Source of the DNA: Glaciecola sp.
Lineage (GTDB): Bacteria; Pseudomonadota; Gammaproteobacteria; Enterobacterales; Alteromonadaceae
DNA length: 64,000 nt
Direction of reading: 5' to 3'
Assembly: GCA_018623155.1 (NCBI GenBank)
Contig: JAAZVZ010000004.1
Coordinates: forward strand, 62,001-126,000
Shown here piece after piece: positions 10,709-18,101 of this stretch. The position numbers were made by a program, and so were the translations under genes. How positions within the stretch are numbered: the stretch's first letter is position 1; each line of letters begins with the position of its first letter. The notes beneath the pieces were generated by a model. It was not told the DNA's origin and searched no databases. It saw only the letters and a program-made list of their open reading frames with translations.

Positions 10709-11426
10709 CTGCGGTCAACAAACCGTTACTTTTAACCCATCAAAATGCGCGGATACGCTTCATCCGCGCAGGTGTGATTGTCAGTTTTGTAGTCAACACA
10801 ACATCACCTATGTGTCCGATCCTGATGGATACGCCCAGATACAGTCTCAATCAGATTTGCAGATATCCACTTGTGGTTCTGAACAAGCTAAATTTTTGCA
10901 CTGTGCGTCGTGTAATACGCTATTGGGTGCGTTTATCCCGGATCCCTATGCGCCGATGCAGGGTCTTATCTCACTGAATGCCTCGCTTTGGCCACAAGCA
11001 CGGTTTAGTTCAACCGAACGCAGGCAATTAACTGAGTTAACACCAGAACAAAAACTGGTAAGATGGAAGCGTGTTCTGACGCCATGCACACTCAAAATAT
11101 CTCCTAATGCCTTGTTTGTGTATGGCACATTGCAACCTAATCAATCCAATCATCATCATGTGAGTAATGTGAATGGAGAATGGCACACAGCCACTATCCA
11201 AGCAAAATACCATGCAGCCGGTTGGGGGATGACAGAAGGTTTTCCTGGCATGATTTTGGCCGAGCCTCTGTCAAGTATTTCAGGGTCGGTATTAATCAGT
11301 AAAGACTTACCTCAACATTGGTCTCGTTTGGATGAGTTTGAAGGTGAGGAATATGAGCGTAGGCCTTGCTTTGTCAAAACGGCCAAAGGATATGTATTGG
11401 CTCAGGCGTATTTTGTTAAGATGTAA
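10677..11426 (+). CDS. Fusion of GFA-type zinc domain and gamma-glutamylcyclotransferase-like domain
   Basis: 249 residues, start chosen at the ATG that overlaps the last 32 bases of thyA, because the zinc domain begins immediately after it ([13 protein letters not shown]). Residues 7-120 match the GFA/CENP-V fold: the seven-cysteine pattern is complete (C10, C12; C33, C35, C38; C76, C79). Residues 145-247 match the AIG2-like gamma-glutamylcyclotransferase fold: it opens with [10 protein letters not shown] and holds the acidic motif [11 protein letters not shown] near 219-229 with the expected catalytic Glu. Both families are associated with glutathione or gamma-glutamyl compounds: one acts on S-hydroxymethylglutathione, the other cleaves gamma-glutamyl groups. 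The joint function is inference. Possible translational coupling to thyA. Confidence 0.75.
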   Translation: MSQLPIHSQCSCGQQTVTFNPSKCADTLHPRRCDCQFCSQHNITYVSDPDGYAQIQSQSDLQISTCGSEQAKFLHCASCNTLLGAFIPDPYAPMQGLISLNASLWPQARFSSTERRQLTELTPEQKLVRWKRVLTPCTLKISPNALFVYGTLQPNQSNHHHVSNVNGEWHTATIQAKYHAAGWGMTEGFPGMILAEPLSSISGSVLISKDLPQHWSRLDEFEGEEYERRPCFVKTAKGYVLAQAYFVKM

Positions 11427-11450
11427 AATGCCTGATGTCTAATAGACTAA

Positions 11451-11481
11451 GCGCATATCTATTCTAGGAACGGATATGCGC
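11451..11481. terminator. Hairpin between convergent genes, possible terminator
   Basis: Perfect 9-bp inverted repeat GCGCATATC / GATATGCGC with a 13-base loop, between the end of the GFA fusion gene and the end of azoR. It lacks a T run on either side, so intrinsic termination is doubtful; it may instead protect 3' ends. Confidence 0.4.
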
Positions 11482-11514
11482 CTATGATGCTTCAAAACTA
11501 CTAACTTAGGAAGA

Positions 11515-12096
11515 TTACACCAGCGCTTCAAGTTCGGCTTTTGCTGCATTTAATACCGCCTCAGGCTCACCCATGGCCAACCCTTCTGCATATACAAAAT
11601 GGACGTCGCTCAACCCTAAAAAGTTGAAAAAAGTCCGTAACCAAGGCGTCAAAGTATCCATTGGGGTATCTTTGTACTTACCACCACTGGCGATCGCGAC
11701 GATGACTTTTTTATCAGCAAGTAACCCTTCTGGACCATTTTCTGTATATCGAAACGTAACGCCTGCGCGAGCAATATGATCGACCCAAGCTTTGAAGGTG
11801 GAAGGTGCACCAAAGTTATACATAGGCATGCCAACCACAATGGTATCTGCCGCTTGGACTTCCGCAATCAAATCATCCGATATTTTGGCTAATTCAGCCT
11901 GCTCAGACGTTCTATCTGATGCTTCAGTCATCCATGCACCCATCTCTGCGCCAGATAGTGCAGGTACTGTGTTAGGGGTGAGTGCTCGCTGAATGATAGT
12001 GGCATCACTGAGCTGCGCAATATAGTGTGCAGTTAATGCGCTAGAGTTTCCATTATCACCTTGGATTGAGGCGTTGACGACTAATACTTGAGACAT
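11515..12096 (-). CDS. azoR: FMN-dependent NADH-azoreductase / quinone reductase AzoR
   Basis: 193 residues. Flavodoxin-fold oxidoreductase that uses NADH and FMN to reduce quinones and azo compounds by two electrons. FMN-binding motifs are visible: the N-terminal VVNASIQGDNGNSS phosphate loop, PMYNFGAPSTFKAWVDHI near residue 95, and the later ASGGKY loop. I start it at the ATG at 12096 because GGAGAACAAT directly precedes it; an in-frame TTG four codons upstream would swallow that ribosome site. It is divergent from a pirin gene across about 200 bases, which suggests shared control, possibly by electrophile or redox stress (inference). Confidence 0.9.
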   Translation of the reverse strand: MSQVLVVNASIQGDNGNSSALTAHYIAQLSDATIIQRALTPNTVPALSGAEMGAWMTEASDRTSEQAELAKISDDLIAEVQAADTIVVGMPMYNFGAPSTFKAWVDHIARAGVTFRYTENGPEGLLADKKVIVAIASGGKYKDTPMDTLTPWLRTFFNFLGLSDVHFVYAEGLAMGEPEAVLNAAKAELEALV

Positions 12097-12300
12097 ATTG
12101 TTCTCCAAAAAATTAAATTAGGGAAAGTGAAATAATCATAGACTCAAATTTAATAGAATAAAAATGATAAAAATAGCCTAAATCGTTCGATAAAATAGAC
12201 CATAAAGAAATATAAAATAAAGAAAGCTATATGGGTATTAATCTACTGGAACTTGATTGGTTTTTCGGTATAGTTAAATAAACTGCGATAGGAGAGCGCG

Positions 12301-13149
12301 ATGTCACGACTACTCAAAGCGAAGCAACACGATATAGGTGGGTTATACGTCAAACGGATTTTACCTAATCCAGAACAAAAGATGGTAGGGCCGTTTGTGT
12401 TTTTTGATCACATGGGTCCTGGCAAATTTGCACGCGGCGAAGGCATCAATGTCAGACCTCACCCACACATTGGATTATCTACCCTGACGTATTTATTTGA
12501 GGGCAGTATTTTGCATCGTGATTCTTTGGGCAATCATCTTGAGATTTTCCCTGGGGATTTGAACTGGATGACTGCGGGCCGAGGGATTGTTCATTCTGAG
12601 CGCGAGACCTTAGAGGTCAAAGCCAGCGAACACAGCATCGATGGATTACAGTGCTGGATAGCATTACCACCAGAAAAAGCTGAGATTGCCCCCGATTTTG
12701 CACACGTCCAAAAGTACCAACTGCCACACTATATCCACGATGGGATCACGTTAAGATTGGTTGCCGGGGATGCCTATGGGATGTCCGCACCATTTAAAAC
12801 CCATTCACCACTGTTTTATGTCGATGCATTACTGGATGCGGGGAAACACATTGACAAACCACATGCACAGCAAGAAACGGCAGTTTATGTGATCTATGGT
12901 GAAGTAGATATTGGCGGTGAACATTATGGTAAGCACGATTTTGTCGTGGTGGATAAAGATAAAACCATCACAGCGGTGCAATCATCTAGGGTGATTATTT
13001 TGGGAGGAGAAGCTTTTGACCAGAAACCGTTACTCGAATGGAATTTTGTTGCGTATAACAAAGAGCGTTTAACAAAGGCCAAGGAAGACTGGCGCAGCGG
13101 TAAGTTCCCAACTATACCAGGGGATGACTACGAGTCTATTCCGTATTAA
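12301..13149 (+). CDS. Pirin family protein (bicupin, possible quercetinase-like)
   Basis: 282 residues. The N-terminal cupin holds the metal-binding pattern of pirins: PHPHIGLSTLTYLFEG near residues 57-72 and GRGIVHSE near 98-105. The C-terminal cupin (from about 160) is present but lacks clear ligands, as usual for the family. Pirins bind one iron; some bacterial ones cleave quercetin, others act as redox-sensing regulators, and the role here is unknown. The ribosome site AGGAGAG precedes the ATG. The 204-base gap before it, shared with azoR, is AT-rich and must hold both promoters; I see no convincing operator in it. It ends overlapping the convergent permease gene by four bases. Confidence 0.88.
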   Translation: MSRLLKAKQHDIGGLYVKRILPNPEQKMVGPFVFFDHMGPGKFARGEGINVRPHPHIGLSTLTYLFEGSILHRDSLGNHLEIFPGDLNWMTAGRGIVHSERETLEVKASEHSIDGLQCWIALPPEKAEIAPDFAHVQKYQLPHYIHDGITLRLVAGDAYGMSAPFKTHSPLFYVDALLDAGKHIDKPHAQQETAVYVIYGEVDIGGEHYGKHDFVVVDKDKTITAVQSSRVIILGGEAFDQKPLLEWNFVAYNKERLTKAKEDWRSGKFPTIPGDDYESIPY

Positions 13150-14543
13150 GAACGCCCTTCAAGTCGATGGATATCCTGCCGAATCCGGTATAAAAACCAT
13201 AAACTTGGGATCACCATTATGGCTGTTAAAATAAAAAACAGCACCCAATTGCCATCTAAACCATCGACGATCATGCCGCTGGACGAGGCAAGTAGGGTAC
13301 GGCCAAAGACGCCCAATGAGGCCATTAATGCATATTGAGTGGCGCTGAATGCTTGATTACAGAGTAAGGAAATAAAAGCCACGAGCGCGACACTGCTCCA
13401 TGCAGCTGTAAAGCCATCGACAAAGACGGTTGCTGCAAACAATGCTTTATTTGGCCCAGCTAATGCCATCAGCGCGAACATCAAATTAGAGCTTGCCATG
13501 GCAATGCCACCAATCATCAAGCCTCGGTAAATGCCATATTTCATATTTACGGCACCACCGATCACGGCAAAGATGATCGTGATCCACCAGTTTAATAGTT
13601 TGGAATAGGTACCAATATCTGAATTGCTAAAGCCGATTTCTTTATAGAAAACGATAGACATTCGACCCAAGAATGCTTCACCAATTTTGAATAAAAAGAT
13701 AAAAAGTAAAATAGAACAGGCTAAACGCACGCCATTGCGGGCAAAAAATTCTTTAAATGGCTCAATCACAGTGACTGCAATCCACGCAAGGTAACGGCTA
13801 TACTTAGTGTGAGTGCCGAGAGTATTTTGATAGGTGGCGGTGGCTTGAGTCTGGGTAGCTTGACGATCGGTTTCGGGTTCAGATATCCACCAGACGGTCG
13901 TTGATAATAGCAACATAACCCCTGCCATTGCCCAATATAAGGAATGCCATTCGAAAACGGGTAAATCAATGAGAAAAAAAGGCAGTGCGCCCAGCCCGCC
14001 ATATCCAGTCCACCAACCTGCAGTTGCCATAGCGGATGCGCCAGACAGAGCTTCTTTTTCATGACGTGCAATACTATCAACACGAAACGCATCAATCGCA
14101 ATATCTTGTGTGGCAGAGGCTACTGCGATACCTACTCCAAAGAGTGCGACAAAATAGAGATCGGACGTAATATTAAGGGTGCCCATCATAATGCACAAAA
14201 CGATGATGCAACATTGAGTAATGAGGATCCAACTGCGGCGTTGCCCAAGTTGTCCAATAATCGGTAAACGAACTCTGTCTAATAAAGGCGACCAAAAGAA
14301 ATTGATAGAATAGGCAGCAAAAATGGAGCCAAATAACCCGATGGCTGATCGGCTGAGGCCGGCTTCTTGCAGCCAAGCGGTCATTGCTGAGCCAATCAAT
14401 ACCCATGGAAAACCACTGGCCATCCCTAAGCAAAATATGGCAAGAAGTCGTTTATCACGATAATAGGAGAAGCTACGAGTGAGAATGGCGAGCAAAATAC
14501 ATCCATTATTTTTTTGCTTTATTGTATGTGAGCACGCCAACAA
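13146..14543 (-). CDS. AmpG-type MFS permease (muropeptide uptake family)
   Basis: Up to 465 residues with about twelve membrane segments. The N-terminal region (GMASGFPWVLIGSAMTAWLQ, then NFFWSPLLDR) matches the AmpG branch of the major facilitator superfamily. AmpG imports anhydro-muropeptides from the periplasm for cell-wall recycling and, where AmpC and AmpR exist, feeds beta-lactamase induction. Neither ampC nor ampR is in view. The start is unclear. The longest frame begins at a TTG (14543) with no ribosome site; a TTG at 14495, preceded by GGA at good distance, gives a more typical N terminus. It lies downstream of cysG on the same strand, separated by a small possible gene. Paralogues of this subfamily may carry other substrates. 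Confidence 0.75.
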   Translation of the reverse strand: MLACSHTIKQKNNGCILLAILTRSFSYYRDKRLLAIFCLGMASGFPWVLIGSAMTAWLQEAGLSRSAIGLFGSIFAAYSINFFWSPLLDRVRLPIIGQLGQRRSWILITQCCIIVLCIMMGTLNITSDLYFVALFGVGIAVASATQDIAIDAFRVDSIARHEKEALSGASAMATAGWWTGYGGLGALPFFLIDLPVFEWHSLYWAMAGVMLLLSTTVWWISEPETDRQATQTQATATYQNTLGTHTKYSRYLAWIAVTVIEPFKEFFARNGVRLACSILLFIFLFKIGEAFLGRMSIVFYKEIGFSNSDIGTYSKLLNWWITIIFAVIGGAVNMKYGIYRGLMIGGIAMASSNLMFALMALAGPNKALFAATVFVDGFTAAWSSVALVAFISLLCNQAFSATQYALMASLGVFGRTLLASSSGMIVDGLDGNWVLFFILTAIMVIPSLWFLYRIRQDIHRLEGRS

Positions 14544-14552
14544 AAGAAAGGT

Positions 14553-14741
14553 CTAGGGCCGAATACCAATGCAGTCAAAGGGACATAAACCTTCATGCAA
14601 CAAGTAATGTACGCAATTGCGTAGCTCGTCACACAAATATTCATTGTGACGCAACTCATCTTCTGGCCAAAAGTGTATTTGTTGCAGTAAATGCCAAAAT
14701 ACCTGTTCACGACGAGTATAGGGAAGACTTGTAATGGGTAT
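14553..14741 (-). CDS. Possible small protein of about 62 residues, no canonical start codon
   Basis: In the 200 bases between cysG and the AmpG-type gene, one - strand frame encodes a convincingly protein-like sequence. It includes LPYTRREQVFWHLLQQ, then WPEDELRHNEYLCDEL and a C terminus CIGIRP before TAG at 14553-14555. It is rich in aromatic, charged and leucine residues and contains no low-complexity stretch, unlike the other frames. Upstream it is closed by TGA at 14754-14756, and no ATG, GTG or TTG occurs before the conserved-looking part; only ATA (14739-14741), ATT (14733-14735) or an internal CTG could start it. It lies 2 bases after the cysG stop and 9 before the longest permease start, fitting an operon member. 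It could use a rare start coupled to cysG, or be a gene that lost its start. Function unknown. Confidence 0.5.
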   Translation of the reverse strand: MPITSLPYTRREQVFWHLLQQIHFWPEDELRHNEYLCDELRNCVHYLLHEGLCPFDCIGIRP

Positions 14742-14743
14742 GT

Positions 14744-16168
14744 TTATTGATACTCACGTTTAAAAATACCATCATCTGTCGTAGGTTGATACCAATTAAG
14801 CTCTTCGCGTAATGTGACAACTGTACCAACAATGATAAGTGCCGGTGGCTTAATATCAGCGGCATCTACTTTTGCTTTAATATCAGTAAGAGTACCGGTC
14901 ACAACATGTTGGTGTGCAAGGGTTGCGCTTGCAACGATGGCGATGGGCATATCTGATGGCATACCATGGTTGATCAATTCTCGACAGATGATCTCAAGTC
15001 CGGTCATACCCATGTAAAACACAAGCGTTTGATGGGTGTTTACCAGTGCTGGCCAATCAAGGTTGATTGAATCGTCCCGTAGGTGTCCAGTGGCAAAAGT
15101 GACTGATTGTGCATGGTCACGATGTGTTAAAGGGATCCCACTGTAGGCTGAAGCACCGGAAGCTGCAGTAATGGCTGGTACTACCTGAAATGCCACACCT
15201 TGTTCGACCAATGTTTGTAGCTCTTCACCACCGCGACCAAAGATAAATGGATCGCCACCTTTGAGTCGAACGACTCGATGACCGAGTTTGGCATGGTCAA
15301 CCAATAGTTGATTAATGTCTTCTTGTGGAATAGTGTGCTTTGATTTGGCTTTACCAACATAGATTTTTTGGGCATCACGGCGTACGAGTTCAACAATTGC
15401 TGGAGAAACGAGCCTATCGTACACGACCACATCGGCTTTTTGCATTAGACGCAATGCCCTGAATGTCAGTAAGTCTGGATCGCCAGGTCCTGCTCCAACC
15501 AGATAGACTTCACCTTGTGTCTTTTCTCCTTTAGCATGAGCCGCTAGAGCAATAGCAAAATCAGTTTCTGCTTTGATATCGTTGCCTTGCAATACATCTT
15601 CAGCAATTTGACCATCGAGCACTTCTTCCCAAAAATAGCGCCGCTGTGTGACGGTGTTAAGAGATTGTTTGACCGAATCGCGAAATTTCTCGCTAAATGT
15701 GCCAAGCCGAGCAATATTTGCTGGAATCAACGCTTCGAGTTTTTGCCGAATATAGCGCAACAGTACAGGAGCTATACCACCGCTTGACATCGCGATGATC
15801 AAGGGTGAGCGATCAACGATTGAAGGAGTAATAAACTCACAAAGAGTCGTGTTATCTACCACATTTACCAAAAGGTTTCGCTGTGTGGCAAGATGATGGA
15901 CCGCACGATTGGTGCTCTCACTGTCCGTGGCAACAAACACAATGTTTTTGTCATTAAGATCATCTTCGACAAACTCTCGTTGTGATAACTGCAAATTATT
16001 TTCTGCGACGAGGTGTTTCACTGCATCACAAACCCAGGGGGATACGATGGTAATATTTTGGGTACTTTTAAGGACAAGCTCAAGCTTTCGAGCGCCAACT
16101 TCGCCGGCGCCGACAATCAATACTTTTAGGCTACTGCCTTTCAAAAATACCGGAAAATAATCCATCAT
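14744..16168 (-). CDS. cysG: Siroheme synthase CysG
   Basis: 474 residues. Trifunctional enzyme converting uroporphyrinogen III to siroheme, the cofactor of sulfite and nitrite reductases. The N-terminal part (1-150) is the NAD-dependent precorrin-2 dehydrogenase / ferrochelatase, with VGAGEVGARKLELVL and the MSSGGIAPVLLRYIRQ serine loop. The C-terminal part (from about 215) is the SAM uroporphyrinogen III methyltransferase, with VGAGPGDPDLLTFRAL, LKGGDPFIFGRGGEE and the AASGASAYSGIPLTHRDHA signature. The domains and length equal those of E. coli CysG. deaD lies 13 bases upstream on the same strand, so both may be read together. Confidence 0.96.
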   Translation of the reverse strand: MMDYFPVFLKGSSLKVLIVGAGEVGARKLELVLKSTQNITIVSPWVCDAVKHLVAENNLQLSQREFVEDDLNDKNIVFVATDSESTNRAVHHLATQRNLLVNVVDNTTLCEFITPSIVDRSPLIIAMSSGGIAPVLLRYIRQKLEALIPANIARLGTFSEKFRDSVKQSLNTVTQRRYFWEEVLDGQIAEDVLQGNDIKAETDFAIALAAHAKGEKTQGEVYLVGAGPGDPDLLTFRALRLMQKADVVVYDRLVSPAIVELVRRDAQKIYVGKAKSKHTIPQEDINQLLVDHAKLGHRVVRLKGGDPFIFGRGGEELQTLVEQGVAFQVVPAITAASGASAYSGIPLTHRDHAQSVTFATGHLRDDSINLDWPALVNTHQTLVFYMGMTGLEIICRELINHGMPSDMPIAIVASATLAHQHVVTGTLTDIKAKVDAADIKPPALIIVGTVVTLREELNWYQPTTDDGIFKREYQ

Positions 16169-16181
16169 CTATTTCTATTAG

Positions 16182-17936
16182 TTACTTTCGAGGTTTGCGT
16201 TTCTCGCCATCGCGTTTTCCACCACCATCACGTTTACTTTTTGCGGGTGGTTTATCGGACCATGCTCGAATATCGAGCTTTTGTCCAGCAACGCGAGTGT
16301 TGCGCAAATGAGACTGCAAATCTTCGGGCATACCTTGTGGCAAATCAACCGTTGAATAGGTATCGTAGATTTCAATCGCACCAATGTGTTTACTGTTGAT
16401 GTTGGCTTCGTTTGCAATCGCCCCAACAATATTTCCTGGCTTCACTTTGTGCATGTGCCCAACTGCAATGCGGAAGCGTTGCATACCGGCTTCTGGTTTG
16501 CTATTGCCACGCTGACGACGCTCACCGCGGTCACGACCACCTCGTTCACGTCCACCTCGCTCGCGAGCACCGCGATCACCTCGTTCAGGACGAGCGTTTA
16601 AGTCTGGACGATCTGCTTCGTTCAGGAATAACGGTTCATCGCCCTGCGCAAGCTTAGCCAGTGCTGCCATTAATTTCTCAGGAGACGCTTCCGTCTCAGA
16701 TTGGATGGTTTCAATCAACGGAATAAAGCTTTCAATCGCATCGTCTTCTAACGCTTCGACAATATTAGTTTTAAAGCGTAGCAAGCGAGACTCATTGAGG
16801 TCTGAAATCGATGGAATCGCCATTAATTCGATAGGTTGCTTAGTGGTGCGTTCGATTTGACTCAATAAGCGTTTTTCACGATGCGAGATGAACAAGATGG
16901 CATCACCATTGCGACCAGCTCGTCCAGTACGACCGATACGGTGAACATACGATTCGCTATCATAAGGAATGTCAAAATTGATGACATGACTGACTCGTTC
17001 TACGTCTAATCCACGTGCAACCACATCCGTCGCAACCAAAATATCAATAGTGCCTTTTTTGAGACGTTCGACCGTTCGTTCACGAGCATTTTGCGGGATG
17101 TCACCATTAAGGGGTTCGACATCATAGCCACGAGCCGATAATTTATCTGATAACTCAATGGTTGCCGTTTTAGTACGCACAAAGATAATGACACCATCAA
17201 ACTCTTCAACCTCAAGAATTCGAGTTAAGGCTTCGAGTTTGTGATGGCCTGCAACTTGGCAGTAACGCTGGCGAATCGTATCAGCTGTAGTTACTTTAGG
17301 CGTAATTTTGACGTGCTCTGGGGAATGCAAATAGCGTTCGGTGATCTTTTTGATCGGCGGTGGCATGGTCGCTGAGAACAAGGCAGTTTGTTTTTGTTCT
17401 GGCGCATGGCTCAAAATCAACTCTACATCATCAATAAAGCCCATGCGGAGCATCTCGTCGGCTTCATCCAACACTAAAAAGCGCAACTGATCGAGTTTTA
17501 ACGTCTTGCGTTTAATGTGATCAATAATTCGCCCTGGGGTACCTACAACAACTTGAACGCCTCGTTTTAATTGACGGATTTGATTGTCATATGATTGACC
17601 ACCGTAAATAGGCAGTACTTTAATCTTTTTGGAAAAACTAGCATAAACTTGAAAAGCTTCGGCCACCTGTATGGCGAGTTCTCGAGTTGGTGCGAGTACT
17701 AGCAATTGTGGAAAGTTTTCATCAGGGTCAATATTGGCAAGCATGGGTAATGCAAAAGCGGCGGTTTTACCCGTACCTGTTTGTGCTTGTCCTAGTAAAT
17801 CTTTGCCGTTGAGTATGTGCGGGATACTTGCCGCTTGGATCGGAGATGGTTTTTCATATCCGACTTTTTCTAATGCCTGCAAAATGGGCTCAGGTAAACC
17901 TAAGTCACTAAAAGTCAATTCGACTGTGTCTGTCAT
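16182..17936 (-). CDS. deaD: ATP-dependent DEAD-box RNA helicase DeaD (CsdA)
   Basis: 584 residues. Unwinds RNA during ribosome assembly, mRNA decay and cold adaptation. Helicase motifs appear in order: a Q motif (F17-SDLGL with PSPIQ), AQTGTGKT, PTRELAIQ, LDEADEML, SAT, then VATDVVARGLD and HRIGRTGRAGR. After a helical linker and an Arg/Gly-rich segment (RGDRGARERGGRERGGRDRG region), the DbpA-type RNA-binding fold follows near residues 480-555 (RIAVGHMHKVKPGNIVGAIA). A basic Lys/Arg tail ends the protein. A possible promoter with a palindrome between its -35 and -10 elements lies at 18003-18031, giving a leader of about 60 bases. Confidence 0.96.
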   Translation of the reverse strand: MTDTVELTFSDLGLPEPILQALEKVGYEKPSPIQAASIPHILNGKDLLGQAQTGTGKTAAFALPMLANIDPDENFPQLLVLAPTRELAIQVAEAFQVYASFSKKIKVLPIYGGQSYDNQIRQLKRGVQVVVGTPGRIIDHIKRKTLKLDQLRFLVLDEADEMLRMGFIDDVELILSHAPEQKQTALFSATMPPPIKKITERYLHSPEHVKITPKVTTADTIRQRYCQVAGHHKLEALTRILEVEEFDGVIIFVRTKTATIELSDKLSARGYDVEPLNGDIPQNARERTVERLKKGTIDILVATDVVARGLDVERVSHVINFDIPYDSESYVHRIGRTGRAGRNGDAILFISHREKRLLSQIERTTKQPIELMAIPSISDLNESRLLRFKTNIVEALEDDAIESFIPLIETIQSETEASPEKLMAALAKLAQGDEPLFLNEADRPDLNARPERGDRGARERGGRERGGRDRGERRQRGNSKPEAGMQRFRIAVGHMHKVKPGNIVGAIANEANINSKHIGAIEIYDTYSTVDLPQGMPEDLQSHLRNTRVAGQKLDIRAWSDKPPAKSKRDGGGKRDGEKRKPRK

Positions 17937-18002
17937 GTGGGATCCTAACTGGAAGCAGACGCTGCGGTATTACAAAACTGATCTGCTATATGAACGGGAC
18001 TA

Positions 18003-18031
18003 ATTATACTCGGTATATTGCCGATATACCA
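18003..18031 (-). promoter_or_regulatory. Putative deaD promoter with palindrome in the spacer
   Basis: On the - strand a TATAAT (18003-18008) stands 17 bases from a weak -35 (TGGTAT, 18026-18031). The inverted repeat GGTATAT / ATATACC (18012-18018 and 18024-18030) fills most of this spacer, where an operator would sterically block RNA polymerase. No protein is assigned to it. Confidence 0.4.
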
Positions 18032-18101
18032 TTTTATTACACTTTTATTTTTGTCAGTGTTGACTCAAATTTAAGATATAGAATAAAAAAGGATTTTGTC
18101 T

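Noticed and set aside
14522-14734. 70-codon + strand frame opposite the small frame after cysG
   Set aside because: Its translation is Arg/Cys/His-scattered with no plausible fold, has no ribosome site, and the opposite strand frame is far more protein-like.
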